Shown here one piece after another: positions 1-6,118 of a stretch of DNA of 7,082 nucleotides. Below the pieces are notes generated by a model. That model was not told the DNA's origin. It made no database searches and saw only the letters and a list, made by a program, of their open reading frames with translations. The translations under genes and the position numbers were made by a program. The stretch is from Candidatus Woesearchaeota archaeon (GTDB lineage Archaea; Nanobdellota; Nanobdellia; Woesearchaeales; UBA10216): NCBI GenBank assembly GCA_016180145.1, contig JACPBT010000055.1, forward strand, positions 1 to 7,082, in the 5' to 3' direction. Position 1 is the first letter of the stretch; every line of letters begins with the position of its first letter.

Positions 1-550
1 TTAGAGAGGAGTTTAAAAAAAACTTGAAAAAGAATATCCGGGTTATGAAATTGTAGCAATTGACGAAGCAGGATTCCATCTCGAAACAACTTACAAACGA
101 ATATGGTTTACTCGTGGAGAAACACCACGAGGAGCATTCTTTTGGAGCAACAAAAAACTTACGACATTCGGCGCGCTAACAAGCAGTCATGAGTTCTATT
201 ACGATTTCTATGACGCACAAAATAGTCTAACATTCATGCACTTTCTGAGAGAACTGTTCAAAACATTTGATGAGAAAAAGAAATACGTTCTCATTATGGA
301 TAATGTAGGATTTCACAAAACACAATGCGTGAAAAACCTCATTGCAGAATATTCTCCACGCATCCGCGTTGAGCACATCCCACCATACTCGCCAGAACTA
401 AATCCGATAGAAACTTGCTTGAAAGTAACGAAAAACGCAGTAACAAACTCGCAATACTTTTCAAAAATAGACGACCTGCAAGAAGCATTAGAGACCTTCT
501 GGATAGAACATATTTTTATGCAGAATTTTATAGGATACTTATGTCCCTAA
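1..550 (+). CDS. IS630-family transposase, C-terminal DDE domain, partial, with -1 frameshift
   Basis: Cuts and joins DNA to move the element, using an RNase H-fold DDE active site. The visible part begins upstream of the window and stops at 550 with the ending GYLCP, which is typical for the family. First Asp is in AIDEAGF (codon 62-64), second Asp in IMDNVGFHK (299-301), Glu in the hallmark SPELNPIE (410-412). There are 36 residues between the second Asp and the Glu, close to the DD34E spacing usual for this family. The catalytic frame is open only from position 17, because TAA sits at 14-16. The preceding codons make family-like sense (REEFKK) in the frame one base ahead, and that frame ends at TAG 54-56. 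A -1 shift in the A8 run (15-22) joins them. This could be programmed frameshifting, known in some IS630 members, or a disabling indel. The N-terminal helix-turn-helix part is not visible. Confidence 0.88.
17..23 (+). other. Slippery heptamer A AAA AAC, putative -1 frameshift site
   Basis: The heptamer sits inside the run A8 at 15-22 and is phased correctly for the upstream frame (TTT AAA AAA AAC at 12-23). A -1 slip moves ribosomes onto CTT GAA AAA from 23, the frame that carries the whole DDE domain. The pattern X XXY YYZ is seen directly. Use as a real recoding site is inferred, and transcriptional slippage on A8 is an alternative. Only 14 nt of upstream coding context is available. Confidence 0.45.
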
Positions 551-570
551 TTAGAGATGCACCCGTAATA

Positions 571-578
571 TTTATAAT
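571..578 (+). promoter_or_regulatory. Archaeal TATA box (TTTATAAT) for the yfhO-like gene
   Basis: TTTATAAT matches the archaeal TATA consensus. Its centre lies about 27 bp upstream of ATG 602, the spacing at which archaeal transcription begins. This predicts a transcript starting at or next to the ATG, so a leaderless mRNA. No Shine-Dalgarno sequence precedes the ATG, which agrees. The box starts 4 bp after the proposed IS end (TA 566-567), so an insertion may have placed IS sequence directly upstream of it, including the BRE position. Confidence 0.5.
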
Positions 579-601
579 CAGCCAGAGTAAGCGTATTTGT
601 G

Positions 602-2791
602 ATGGATTTTAAGCGTTTTTTTGGCGAAAACAGGCACCTTGTTGTTTTGGCTGTTGCCATTGTAGTTTTCTATCTTTTTTTCTTTCATAACCGCCTTTAT
701 GGTGAGATTAACGGGAGTTTCATAAGCTATGGTTTTGTGATGGAGCAGCAGCCGTTGCCTTTTTGGAGCGCCCAGCTTTCAGGCGGTTATCCTTTGTTTT
801 CTAATGGTGAGATTCCTGTTTTCGGCTTGTTCAATATTATCCTGTTTTTTGTAAATGATGTTGTTCTTGCGTTTGGGCTTTCCATTCTCGCGAGCATGCT
901 TTTTGCCGGCATTGGGGCTGCCTTGCTGGCGCATGAGTTTATAGGAAACAGGTTTGCTTCTGTTTTTGCCGGGGTTGTTTTTGTGGCTACCGGCAGCTTT
1001 GCTTATGCGTTGTTTTCAGGGACTATGCCTTATCTTTATCCTCTTGCTTTTTATCCTTTGGTTTTTCTTTTTTCTTACCGTGCTGTTCATGGCAGCTTTT
1101 TCAGGAATTCTGCGTTTGCCGCGTTGTTTCTTGCTTTTGGGCTTTTGTCTGGCGGCACGATTTATTTTCTTTGGAACATTTTTGGCGTCGCTGTTTTCCT
1201 CTCTGTTTACGGCCTTTTTGCCCTGCTTAGGTTTGACCGCTCCCGTTTGTTTAAAATTTGTGCTGCTGTTGCTGTGATTTTTGTGCTTGCCGTTGGTTTT
1301 TCTGCTGTCAAGCTTCTTCCTGCTTATGAGTTTAACAAGCTTACGAACCGTGCTGATAGTGTGAGTTATGATGAATTTGTCTGGAGGCATACCCAGATTA
1401 CCTTGTTTAAAATTCCGGGGGCGTTGTTTGGCACCGGTTTTGGCATGATGCGCATGGGTGTTGTTGTTTTTCTTCTTGCAGCAGCCTCTTTGCTTGCCCT
1501 GAAAAGGAAGCACGTGTTTGCTTTTGCTTTTTTGGCGGTTGTTGCATTGCTGGTTGAGGCAACGCCTCTTTCACGTCTTGTGTATGCGCTTCCCGGCTTT
1601 GATAAAATGCGCCAGATTTACAATGTGCTTGGGTTGTTTTCAGTTGCTGTTTCAGTGCTTTCTGCTGTTGGATTTGCCGGGATTCTTAGGCGTTTTAAGT
1701 CAAAAAGGCATGTCATTGGCGTGCTTATTATTGCTTTGGCAGTAGCTGAGCTTTTCGTTGTTGGTTATCACACTAATGTCTCGCCCTATGAGAAGAATTT
1801 TGGGCGGCAGCTTGGGGATAATGCCCTTCTTCTGAATATAAGTGGCGATTCTGATTATTACCGTCTCCACTTCTATGGTGAGAATTTTGTCGGGTTGTCC
1901 ATTGCCAAGTATGCTGTTCCTCTTGGTATCAGAGTTATGGATTGGACTACCGGGAATGTCTGGTTTAATGATTATTCGCAGTTCACAGGCGTTGCCGGGC
2001 AGCAGAATTCTGCGAGGATGTGGGGGGTTGCTAATGTTAAGTATGTTGCTTCACGCCAGCCTCTTGACATTCCCGGCTTGGAATTTGCAGGCAGCTTTAA
2101 AGAGTGCGTTTCTTGCGACTTGAAGGCGTCTTATCTTTATAAAAACCGGTTTTTCCTTCCTGAAGCGTATACTGTTAAGAAGGCAGTTCTCGTTTTTGGC
2201 AGCTCAGTGAAGGCTGAGCAGCTTCAGTATCAGCTTCTTCTTGAGCCTTCTTTTAACCCTGTTGAAACAGCAGTTATTCTTTCTGGCAGCCTTCCAGAAA
2301 ACCTTGAGCGTTTCGGGCTGGTTCTTCTTACTGAAAATCCGCAGGATTCCGGGCGTCTTGCGGCTTATGCTGCTGGAGGCGGCATTGTTGAGCCAGATGT
2401 GTTGTCCGGTAAAACAGCTGCTGATTTTGGCAGGGTTTTAAGCTATCTTAGTTCAGAAGTTCCTGTTGCGGGGCTTCCTGAAATCAATGAATACGCCCCG
2501 GGAAGGATTAAGGTAACTGCTAAAGATGACGGCTTCCTTGTGTTGAGTGAGAAATTTTACAAGTTCCGTGACTGGAAGGCGCATGTTGGCGTCTTTGAGC
2601 CGGAAAAATTCCGTTCAAACATAATCTCCACGTCAGTTTATCTTAAAAAGGGCGAGTCTGTTGTGTTTGAGTATAAGCCTGCTTCTTTCCGAATTGGTTT
2701 GGTTATCTCTGTCATTTCTGTGATTGCGGCATTTTCGCCTCTGCTGTTAATGCGGCTTAGGCGCCGCTTTAAACAACGCACTCGCTCTTGA
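602..2791 (+). CDS. YfhO-family multi-pass membrane protein, probable GT-C-type glycosyltransferase
   Basis: A 729-aa integral membrane protein. About a dozen hydrophobic helices lie in residues 12-392, then a large hydrophilic domain (about 395-695), a last helix (about 699-717) and an Arg/Lys-rich tail. Family marks I recognise are the loop after helix 1 with FWSAQLSGGYPLFSN (54-68), LPGFDKMR before a helix (330-337), and the terminal pattern GFLVLSEKFY...W followed by a strand ending EYKPASFRIGL. Bacterial YfhO proteins are somewhat longer. Bacillus YfhO is implicated in transferring sugars from a lipid carrier to lipoteichoic acid on the outer membrane face. Here the acceptor is unknown; archaeal glycolipids or surface proteins are candidates. 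An acidic residue in the first outer loop (Glu35, in LYGEI) could be the GT-C catalytic-type acid, by analogy only. ATG 602 is chosen over GTG 599 because the TATA box predicts a leaderless start there. The 3' end overlaps the convergent operon by 23 bp. Confidence 0.8.
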   Translation: MDFKRFFGENRHLVVLAVAIVVFYLFFFHNRLYGEINGSFISYGFVMEQQPLPFWSAQLSGGYPLFSNGEIPVFGLFNIILFFVNDVVLAFGLSILASMLFAGIGAALLAHEFIGNRFASVFAGVVFVATGSFAYALFSGTMPYLYPLAFYPLVFLFSYRAVHGSFFRNSAFAALFLAFGLLSGGTIYFLWNIFGVAVFLSVYGLFALLRFDRSRLFKICAAVAVIFVLAVGFSAVKLLPAYEFNKLTNRADSVSYDEFVWRHTQITLFKIPGALFGTGFGMMRMGVVVFLLAAASLLALKRKHVFAFAFLAVVALLVEATPLSRLVYALPGFDKMRQIYNVLGLFSVAVSVLSAVGFAGILRRFKSKRHVIGVLIIALAVAELFVVGYHTNVSPYEKNFGRQLGDNALLLNISGDSDYYRLHFYGENFVGLSIAKYAVPLGIRVMDWTTGNVWFNDYSQFTGVAGQQNSARMWGVANVKYVASRQPLDIPGLEFAGSFKECVSCDLKASYLYKNRFFLPEAYTVKKAVLVFGSSVKAEQLQYQLLLEPSFNPVETAVILSGSLPENLERFGLVLLTENPQDSGRLAAYAAGGGIVEPDVLSGKTAADFGRVLSYLSSEVPVAGLPEINEYAPGRIKVTAKDDGFLVLSEKFYKFRDWKAHVGVFEPEKFRSNIISTSVYLKKGESVVFEYKPASFRIGLVISVISVIAAFSPLLLMRLRRRFKQRTRS
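2752..2767. terminator. Possible hairpin at the convergent 3' ends
   Basis: A perfect 5-bp GC stem with a 6-nt loop (GCGGC TTAGGC GCCGC) lies inside the last codons of the yfhO-like gene and one base beyond the stop codon of the convergent operon. On the minus strand it could mark or stabilise the operon's 3' end, but no T-run follows on that strand. On the plus strand only TTT follows. Weak evidence; it may simply encode RLRRR. Confidence 0.2.
2769..2791. other. Convergent 23-bp overlap of two genes
   Basis: The last seven codons of the yfhO-like gene (stop TGA 2789-2791) overlap the last codons of the 363-aa protein (stop TAA 2771-2769). Both reading frames are intact and both C-termini are plausible (RTRS and ECVV). 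There is no intergenic space for separate terminators, so the transcripts may overlap as antisense RNAs. Confidence 0.85.
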
Positions 2792-3860
2792 TTGGGCTTT
2801 CATCCATCCAGTTTAGTGCAAACCAGTATTCAATGTTTCCGTATGGTGTTTTTCTGTATCCGTTTGCTTCTCCGGGCAGTTTGTATCTGTCATCTTTTAT
2901 TCTAACCTGAATGTATGCTGTGTAGCTGCAGTAAGACTCTTCAACTGTGCCTGTGTCGCACACTTCGTGGCGCGGGCAGAACTCTCCCTCTTCTGCAAAA
3001 TCATCGTCATTGCATTTTGGCTCGTCTTTTTCAAAGTGGCAGTTTGTTGTGCAGCTTTCTCCTGTGTTGCACATGTTTTTGCATTCTTTTATGAAGCCGT
3101 TAAGCGACCATTCAAGCTTTGGGTTTTCGCTGTTGAGGTTTTCTATTTCTTTTTTTATCGCAATTTCGTCTTTTTTGTTGAGTGCTGCGCCGTTTGATGT
3201 TGTATATGAAAAGTGCGAGGCAGCGTCAATGTCTGTGCTTTCCCTGAATGAGGGCTTTATCTCGTAGCTTAATTCTGTTTTTACGGCAGTGTCGTAATTC
3301 GCCTTTTTTATTGTGATTGGCGTTTTTGCTATTCCTTTGACCTCTGTAGCCCCGTCTTTTGGTGATTGTATCAAGTCATAGCCGTCTGCTTTTGGCAGAA
3401 TGCCTTTGTAGCCGGAAATTCTTTTGTTAAGCTCTTCTGAAACATAGGCAATATAACTTTTTTCAAAGTCTTTTGGTGTGCATTCTGTGTTTGTCACAAT
3501 GCATTGGCTCATGCCTCCTGTTGTCGTTTTTTCTACTGTTCCTCCGCTCCATTTTTGGTAAAATGATGCGCTTCCGCATTCGCTTCCTGTTGTCGGTTGG
3601 AGTCCGTTCTGTCCGAATCGGTATAGTGCATTTTCAATTGCCTGCCGTGTTGATGCGTCAAGGTATAGCAGTGATTCGTCCGCTTCTTCGTATGTTGATA
3701 GTATTTCCACTGCCTTGTAGCCAAGCGGTTTCGGGTCTGCCCTTTTCAGGTCGTCGTAGGATGTGAATATTGCGAAGAGTATTACTATCAGCATTATTAT
3801 TCCAAACACTCCAACGAGGAATATGAACAGGTCCACTGCCCCTTTTTTTGTGTTTTTCAT
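2769..3860 (-). CDS. Cys-rich membrane-anchored pilin-like protein (363 aa)
   Basis: Last gene of the operon. The N-terminus KNTKKG followed by a strongly hydrophobic helix (about residues 8-32) looks like an archaeal class III (prepilin) signal cleaved after Gly7, or a plain membrane anchor. The rest is hydrophilic and presumably outside the cell. Twelve cysteines occur at 95, 120, 127, 260, 264, 270, 274, 283, 295, 301, 311 and 361. Eight of them are crowded into residues 260-311, a knottin-like block between two parts of a more ordinary domain. The even number suggests disulfides. The segment after the block (YIQVRIKDDRYKLP and IEYWFALNW) reads like closing beta strands. ATG overlaps the stop of the upstream gene as ATGA (3857-3860), indicating translational coupling. 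No enzymatic motif seen. A minor pilin or tip protein is my inference; the function is otherwise unknown. Confidence 0.8.
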   Translation of the reverse strand: MKNTKKGAVDLFIFLVGVFGIIMLIVILFAIFTSYDDLKRADPKPLGYKAVEILSTYEEADESLLYLDASTRQAIENALYRFGQNGLQPTTGSECGSASFYQKWSGGTVEKTTTGGMSQCIVTNTECTPKDFEKSYIAYVSEELNKRISGYKGILPKADGYDLIQSPKDGATEVKGIAKTPITIKKANYDTAVKTELSYEIKPSFRESTDIDAASHFSYTTSNGAALNKKDEIAIKKEIENLNSENPKLEWSLNGFIKECKNMCNTGESCTTNCHFEKDEPKCNDDDFAEEGEFCPRHEVCDTGTVEESYCSYTAYIQVRIKDDRYKLPGEANGYRKTPYGNIEYWFALNWMDESPIKSECVV

Positions 3861-4624
3861 GCTCTCGGCAGCCTCACGTTTTGTATTAATGCAGGCGCGT
3901 TGAGTTGCACCATTGCCGGGTTGTCTTCTGTTGGGATAAGCGTTACTGCGTATTTCATTGCAGCCAGGGAGACTGCATCGTAAGAGTCGCCAATGCTTCT
4001 CAGGTCGCCTGGTTTGGCTTCTGTTTTTATTGGCTCAGGGCTTTCCGGGTTGAAGCCGTCGTATTTCACGATTATTATGGGGCTTGCATACACCTCTTTG
4101 GATGTTTTTCTTGTTATTCTTTCTTCGTATTTCTGGGCAAACACAGCTCTTGTTGCAAGGTCAAATGCTGCGTTTGCTTTTTCAGGCTCGCTTCTGAAAT
4201 GCCTTTCAAGCGCTGCTATGAATCCTGCGTATGTCTGCCCTTTGTAAATTTCGGGGTGTTGTTCAATCAGTTTCTTTCCATCTTTAAGCCTGAAGACTAT
4301 TGTGTCAACTATTCCGTTCCATTTTAAAGCTGGCTCTCCTGACTGCATGTCTGTAAATTCCCCGTCTTCATCCATCTGCCTCATTCTCTCTATTCTTTCA
4401 AGTAGGTCGTCAGGCATTGGTGTTCTCAGGTATGTGATTAGCTGTTGTTCTACCTTTAGCTGGAGTGTCTCATCGCTACCGCTTCTTATTATGTCTGTTA
4501 CATCCTTGTCATTTGTGCATCCGGGCAGTTTGAGTATTATCAGCACAATCATCAGGAACATTATGTAAAAGAGTATTGTAAATACCTTTAGCACAAAGTC
4601 TCCGAGGAGCGCTTTTTTGTTCAT
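3857..4624 (-). CDS. Membrane-anchored pilin-like protein (255 aa), LRTP motif
   Basis: N-terminus MNKKALLGDF then a hydrophobic helix (about residues 11-32), followed by a predicted extracytoplasmic domain. A prepilin-like cleavage after Gly8 is conceivable. The segment QLITYLRTPMPDD (61-73) recalls, from memory, an LRTP motif in a recurrent DPANN membrane-anchored protein found with other pilin-like genes; I cannot verify this here. The middle (about 103-170) is rich in charged helices (KLIEQHPEIYKG and the FIAALERHF to EKANAAF region), unlike the beta-rich neighbours. The C-terminal half contains possible strands (SPIIIVKYDG, 181-190). One cysteine, Cys36, follows the helix in LPGC. Coupled by ATGA overlaps on both sides (4621-4624 and 3857-3860). 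No catalytic motif recognised. Likely a structural partner of its neighbours, by context only. Confidence 0.78.
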   Translation of the reverse strand: MNKKALLGDFVLKVFTILFYIMFLMIVLIILKLPGCTNDKDVTDIIRSGSDETLQLKVEQQLITYLRTPMPDDLLERIERMRQMDEDGEFTDMQSGEPALKWNGIVDTIVFRLKDGKKLIEQHPEIYKGQTYAGFIAALERHFRSEPEKANAAFDLATRAVFAQKYEERITRKTSKEVYASPIIIVKYDGFNPESPEPIKTEAKPGDLRSIGDSYDAVSLAAMKYAVTLIPTEDNPAMVQLNAPALIQNVRLPRA

Positions 4625-5139
4625 TTTGGCATCAGCACCACTGTTTCAAGCCTTGCGGCTTTGTTTTCAAATATGGCTGTTCTTTGTTCAGGGTAGGCGC
4701 TTATCCCTTTTCCCCCTATTTTTTCTGAGGCGAGTGCAAGCACTACCCATTCCTTTTCGTATTTGTCTTCATAGAGGTAGGCGCAGCTTATTCCTGCTGC
4801 CTTGCATGCAATATCTTTTGATTCAATTCCGTTTGTGTCTGCTTTTATTCTTGCTGCTGCCAGCCCTTCCTCATAGGCGAGCGTGTTTTCTATCCTGTCA
4901 TTTTTGAAGTTCTCTGCCGAAATAAGCCCCGTGTATACCCTGCCTGTTTCAGTGTCAGCTTTTGATATCCCGTTTGGCGAGTAGTGCAGCCTTTCTGTGC
5001 TGATTATCGCCTCTGTTTCCTTTACGTCAACATTTGTTGCGGTGAATGCAAGTATTACCCCTGTGTTTGCGAGCAGAACTATGATTAGGAAGACAGCGTT
5101 TGGCACGAGCCACATTATTGTTTTTTCTGATAGTGTCAT
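4621..5139 (-). CDS. Membrane-anchored protein (172 aa) with GRVYTG segment
   Basis: One N-terminal hydrophobic helix (about residues 10-33) without a KKG-type cleavage motif, then an extracytoplasmic domain. The stretch at 52-78, with key parts HYSPNGIS, DTETGRVYTG and LISAENF, resembles a conserved element I recall from DPANN hypothetical proteins of this size (a YSPN...GRVYPG...F pattern). That is recollection, not a search result. The remaining domain has a helix (AYEEGLAAARIKA, 88-100), a Cys pair at 112 and 119 likely to form a disulfide, and a strand WVVLALAS (131-138). Start chosen at ATG 5139 because it overlaps the previous stop as ATGA (5136-5139). No Shine-Dalgarno sequence is present, so expression probably depends on coupling. 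A later Met9 would leave the helix intact. Function unknown; neighbours suggest a part in a surface complex. Confidence 0.77.
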   Translation of the reverse strand: MTLSEKTIMWLVPNAVFLIIVLLANTGVILAFTATNVDVKETEAIISTERLHYSPNGISKADTETGRVYTGLISAENFKNDRIENTLAYEEGLAAARIKADTNGIESKDIACKAAGISCAYLYEDKYEKEWVVLALASEKIGGKGISAYPEQRTAIFENKAARLETVVLMPK

Positions 5140-5609
5140 TTTTGTGTGTATTGTGCCTCTATCATTGCTTTTCCTAAGTCTGTTTTTTTGTTTATTCTTA
5201 TCTTCATTGGATTTTTCAGCAGCTCATCGTATTCAGGCAGCTTTTCTTCTCCGAAGCTGTCTGTGAATTGGAAGCTTATTGCTTTGTCTGTTGCGAATCT
5301 GTAGCTGAATGTTTCGTCCTGTTTGAAGTCTTGCTCGCCGCTTACGTCAATACTGCCTTCCCGTATTCTTACGAAGAAGGGGTGTTTTGGGTTTATCGTG
5401 TATGTGTAGCCAATGTCTCCCGGTGCTGCGTAGATTGCATCCATGATAAGGGCAAGGTCTCTTGCGAGGTAGTTTTTGTATAGCGCTTCCCTGTCAAGAA
5501 CGTCTTTTGCAGCGTCAAACATGCCCCATATTGCGAATGCCGCCAGTATGAAGCCGATTGCGGCAAAGACTGTTTCTGTGCTTACATGCTGGCTTTTCTT
5601 GTAGCGCAT
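5136..5609 (-). CDS. Pilin-like membrane-anchored protein (157 aa)
   Basis: Short basic N-terminus (RYKK) then VSTETVFAAIGFILAAF (9-25) and more hydrophobic residues to about 31, followed by a soluble domain. A Glu in the helix start (STE) recalls the type IV pilin Glu5, but no Gly precedes it, so normal prepilin cleavage is doubtful. The helix is clearly related to that of the next gene upstream (VSTETVFAAIGFILAAF against ISTKVILEAAGFTLSAF). The segment LARDLALIMDAIYAAPGDIGYTY (48-70) contains a DLALxxDxIYAAPG pattern that I recall in DPANN pilin-like proteins. The remainder alternates short beta strands (FFVRIREGSIDVSG, FSYRFAT, ISFQFTD). It has no cysteines, unlike most of its neighbours. 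It lies 5 nt after the upstream stop; AGGTGGTGG (5619-5627) at the end of the upstream gene may be its ribosome site. Function inferred as pilin-like structural subunit. Confidence 0.8.
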   Translation of the reverse strand: MRYKKSQHVSTETVFAAIGFILAAFAIWGMFDAAKDVLDREALYKNYLARDLALIMDAIYAAPGDIGYTYTINPKHPFFVRIREGSIDVSGEQDFKQDETFSYRFATDKAISFQFTDSFGEEKLPEYDELLKNPMKIRINKKTDLGKAMIEAQYTQK

Positions 5610-5614
5610 GTGCC

Positions 5615-6112
5615 TTAGCCCACCACCTTAAAAATTAAGGTTTTGTCCTGTTTTTCTATCTGCAGGTTTGTTATTCTGCCTTCTCCTTTTATTGCGAGCG
5701 CTCCTCCGTTTTCTGATTTTATGCTGTCGTATTCGTCAAACACCTTGCAGTCTATGACCTGCTGGCAGTTGTCCCTGCACATGCATATGCATGAGTATGA
5801 TGACTTGTCGTCGCATTCAAACTCAGGCCTTATTAGTAGTTCTCCATTATCATTCTTTCCGAATCCTGCAAACTGCACGCCTTCTGCTATTCCTAAAGGG
5901 TAATTTATCGGGAATGCGTCTTCCCTTTCTGCCCTTATAAGGCTTTGCTCAAGCCTTTCCATTTCGTTTTCAGCTGCGTAGGTAACACCTCTCCCTGAAT
6001 TCATAAACGGCAGAAAGCTCCCGAAAAGAATTATTACAAGAAACGCTGAAAGTGTAAAGCCCGCTGCCTCAAGTATTACCTTTGTGGATATGCCTTTTTT
6101 TCCTTTTATCAT
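5615..6112 (-). CDS. Cys-rich pilin-like protein (165 aa) with class III-type signal
   Basis: MIKGKKGIS followed by a hydrophobic helix (about 12-37) is a good archaeal prepilin-type signal, with predicted cleavage after Gly7. After the helix come NEMERLEQSLIRAE (49-62), probably the continuing alpha helix of a pilin stalk, then a beta-rich domain. Cysteines occur at 100, 108, 110, 112, 116 and 122. Five of them form CxCxCx3Cx5C, a dense cluster that could be disulfides or a metal site. From memory, similar RP...C...CxCxC...C...C segments occur in DPANN pilin-like proteins. The closing strands are ITNLQIEKQDKTLIFKVV (147-164). Start ATG 6112 lies 6 nt after the upstream stop; GTGA in the upstream end is a weak ribosome site. 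Main alternative: a secreted metal-binding protein with an uncleaved anchor. Confidence 0.8.
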   Translation of the reverse strand: MIKGKKGISTKVILEAAGFTLSAFLVIILFGSFLPFMNSGRGVTYAAENEMERLEQSLIRAEREDAFPINYPLGIAEGVQFAGFGKNDNGELLIRPEFECDDKSSYSCICMCRDNCQQVIDCKVFDEYDSIKSENGGALAIKGEGRITNLQIEKQDKTLIFKVVG

Positions 6113-6118
6113 GGCTAT

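Larger units (their letters stand above)
1..567 (+). mobile_element. IS630-family insertion sequence, right part
   Basis: This is the 3' portion of an IS630/Tc1-mariner-type element; the left part lies outside the window. The assignment rests on the DDE transposase it carries, which ends intact at 550. The right boundary is a guess. IS630 elements duplicate a TA dinucleotide, and the first plausible TA after the stop codon is at 566-567, following the segment CTAATTAGAGATGCACCCG (547-565), which would be the terminal inverted repeat. The matching left repeat (CGGGTGCATCTC at the other end) cannot be seen here. The region is A-rich on its coding strand and uses codons such as AAA, ACA and GAA. 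The neighbouring gene is instead T-rich and prefers GTT, CTT, TTT and GGC, which fits recent acquisition. Confidence 0.7.

Noticed and set aside
599..601. GTG 599 as start of the yfhO-like gene
   Set aside because: ATG follows immediately at 602 and the TATA spacing predicts transcription starting at about 601-602, so GTG would probably not be wholly within the mRNA.
415..612. 65-codon open frame overlapping the transposase end and the yfhO-like start
   Set aside because: It overlaps the conserved NPIE region of the transposase in another frame and shows no recognisable protein feature.
1016..1513. 165-codon minus-strand open frame inside the yfhO-like gene
   Set aside because: Its translation is Lys/Asn/Arg-rich low-complexity, as expected for the antisense of a Phe/Leu/Val-rich membrane protein. 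The plus-strand gene has clear family features throughout.
3905..4327. 140-codon plus-strand open frame with many Cys and Phe, opposite the 255-aa gene
   Set aside because: Antisense shadow: composition is erratic, no start context, and the minus-strand gene is coupled to both neighbours by ATGA overlaps.
4512..4530. Possible lipobox LPGC after the helix of the 255-aa protein
   Set aside because: Pro at the -2 position is atypical for a lipobox and the preceding helix starts with a prepilin-like KKALLG. A lipoprotein cannot be excluded but is not supported.
5780..5793. Perfect 14-bp palindrome CATGCATATGCATG
   Set aside because: It lies within the codons for the CxCxC motif, where alternating TGC with ATA/ATG codons produces the symmetry; no reason to call it an operator.
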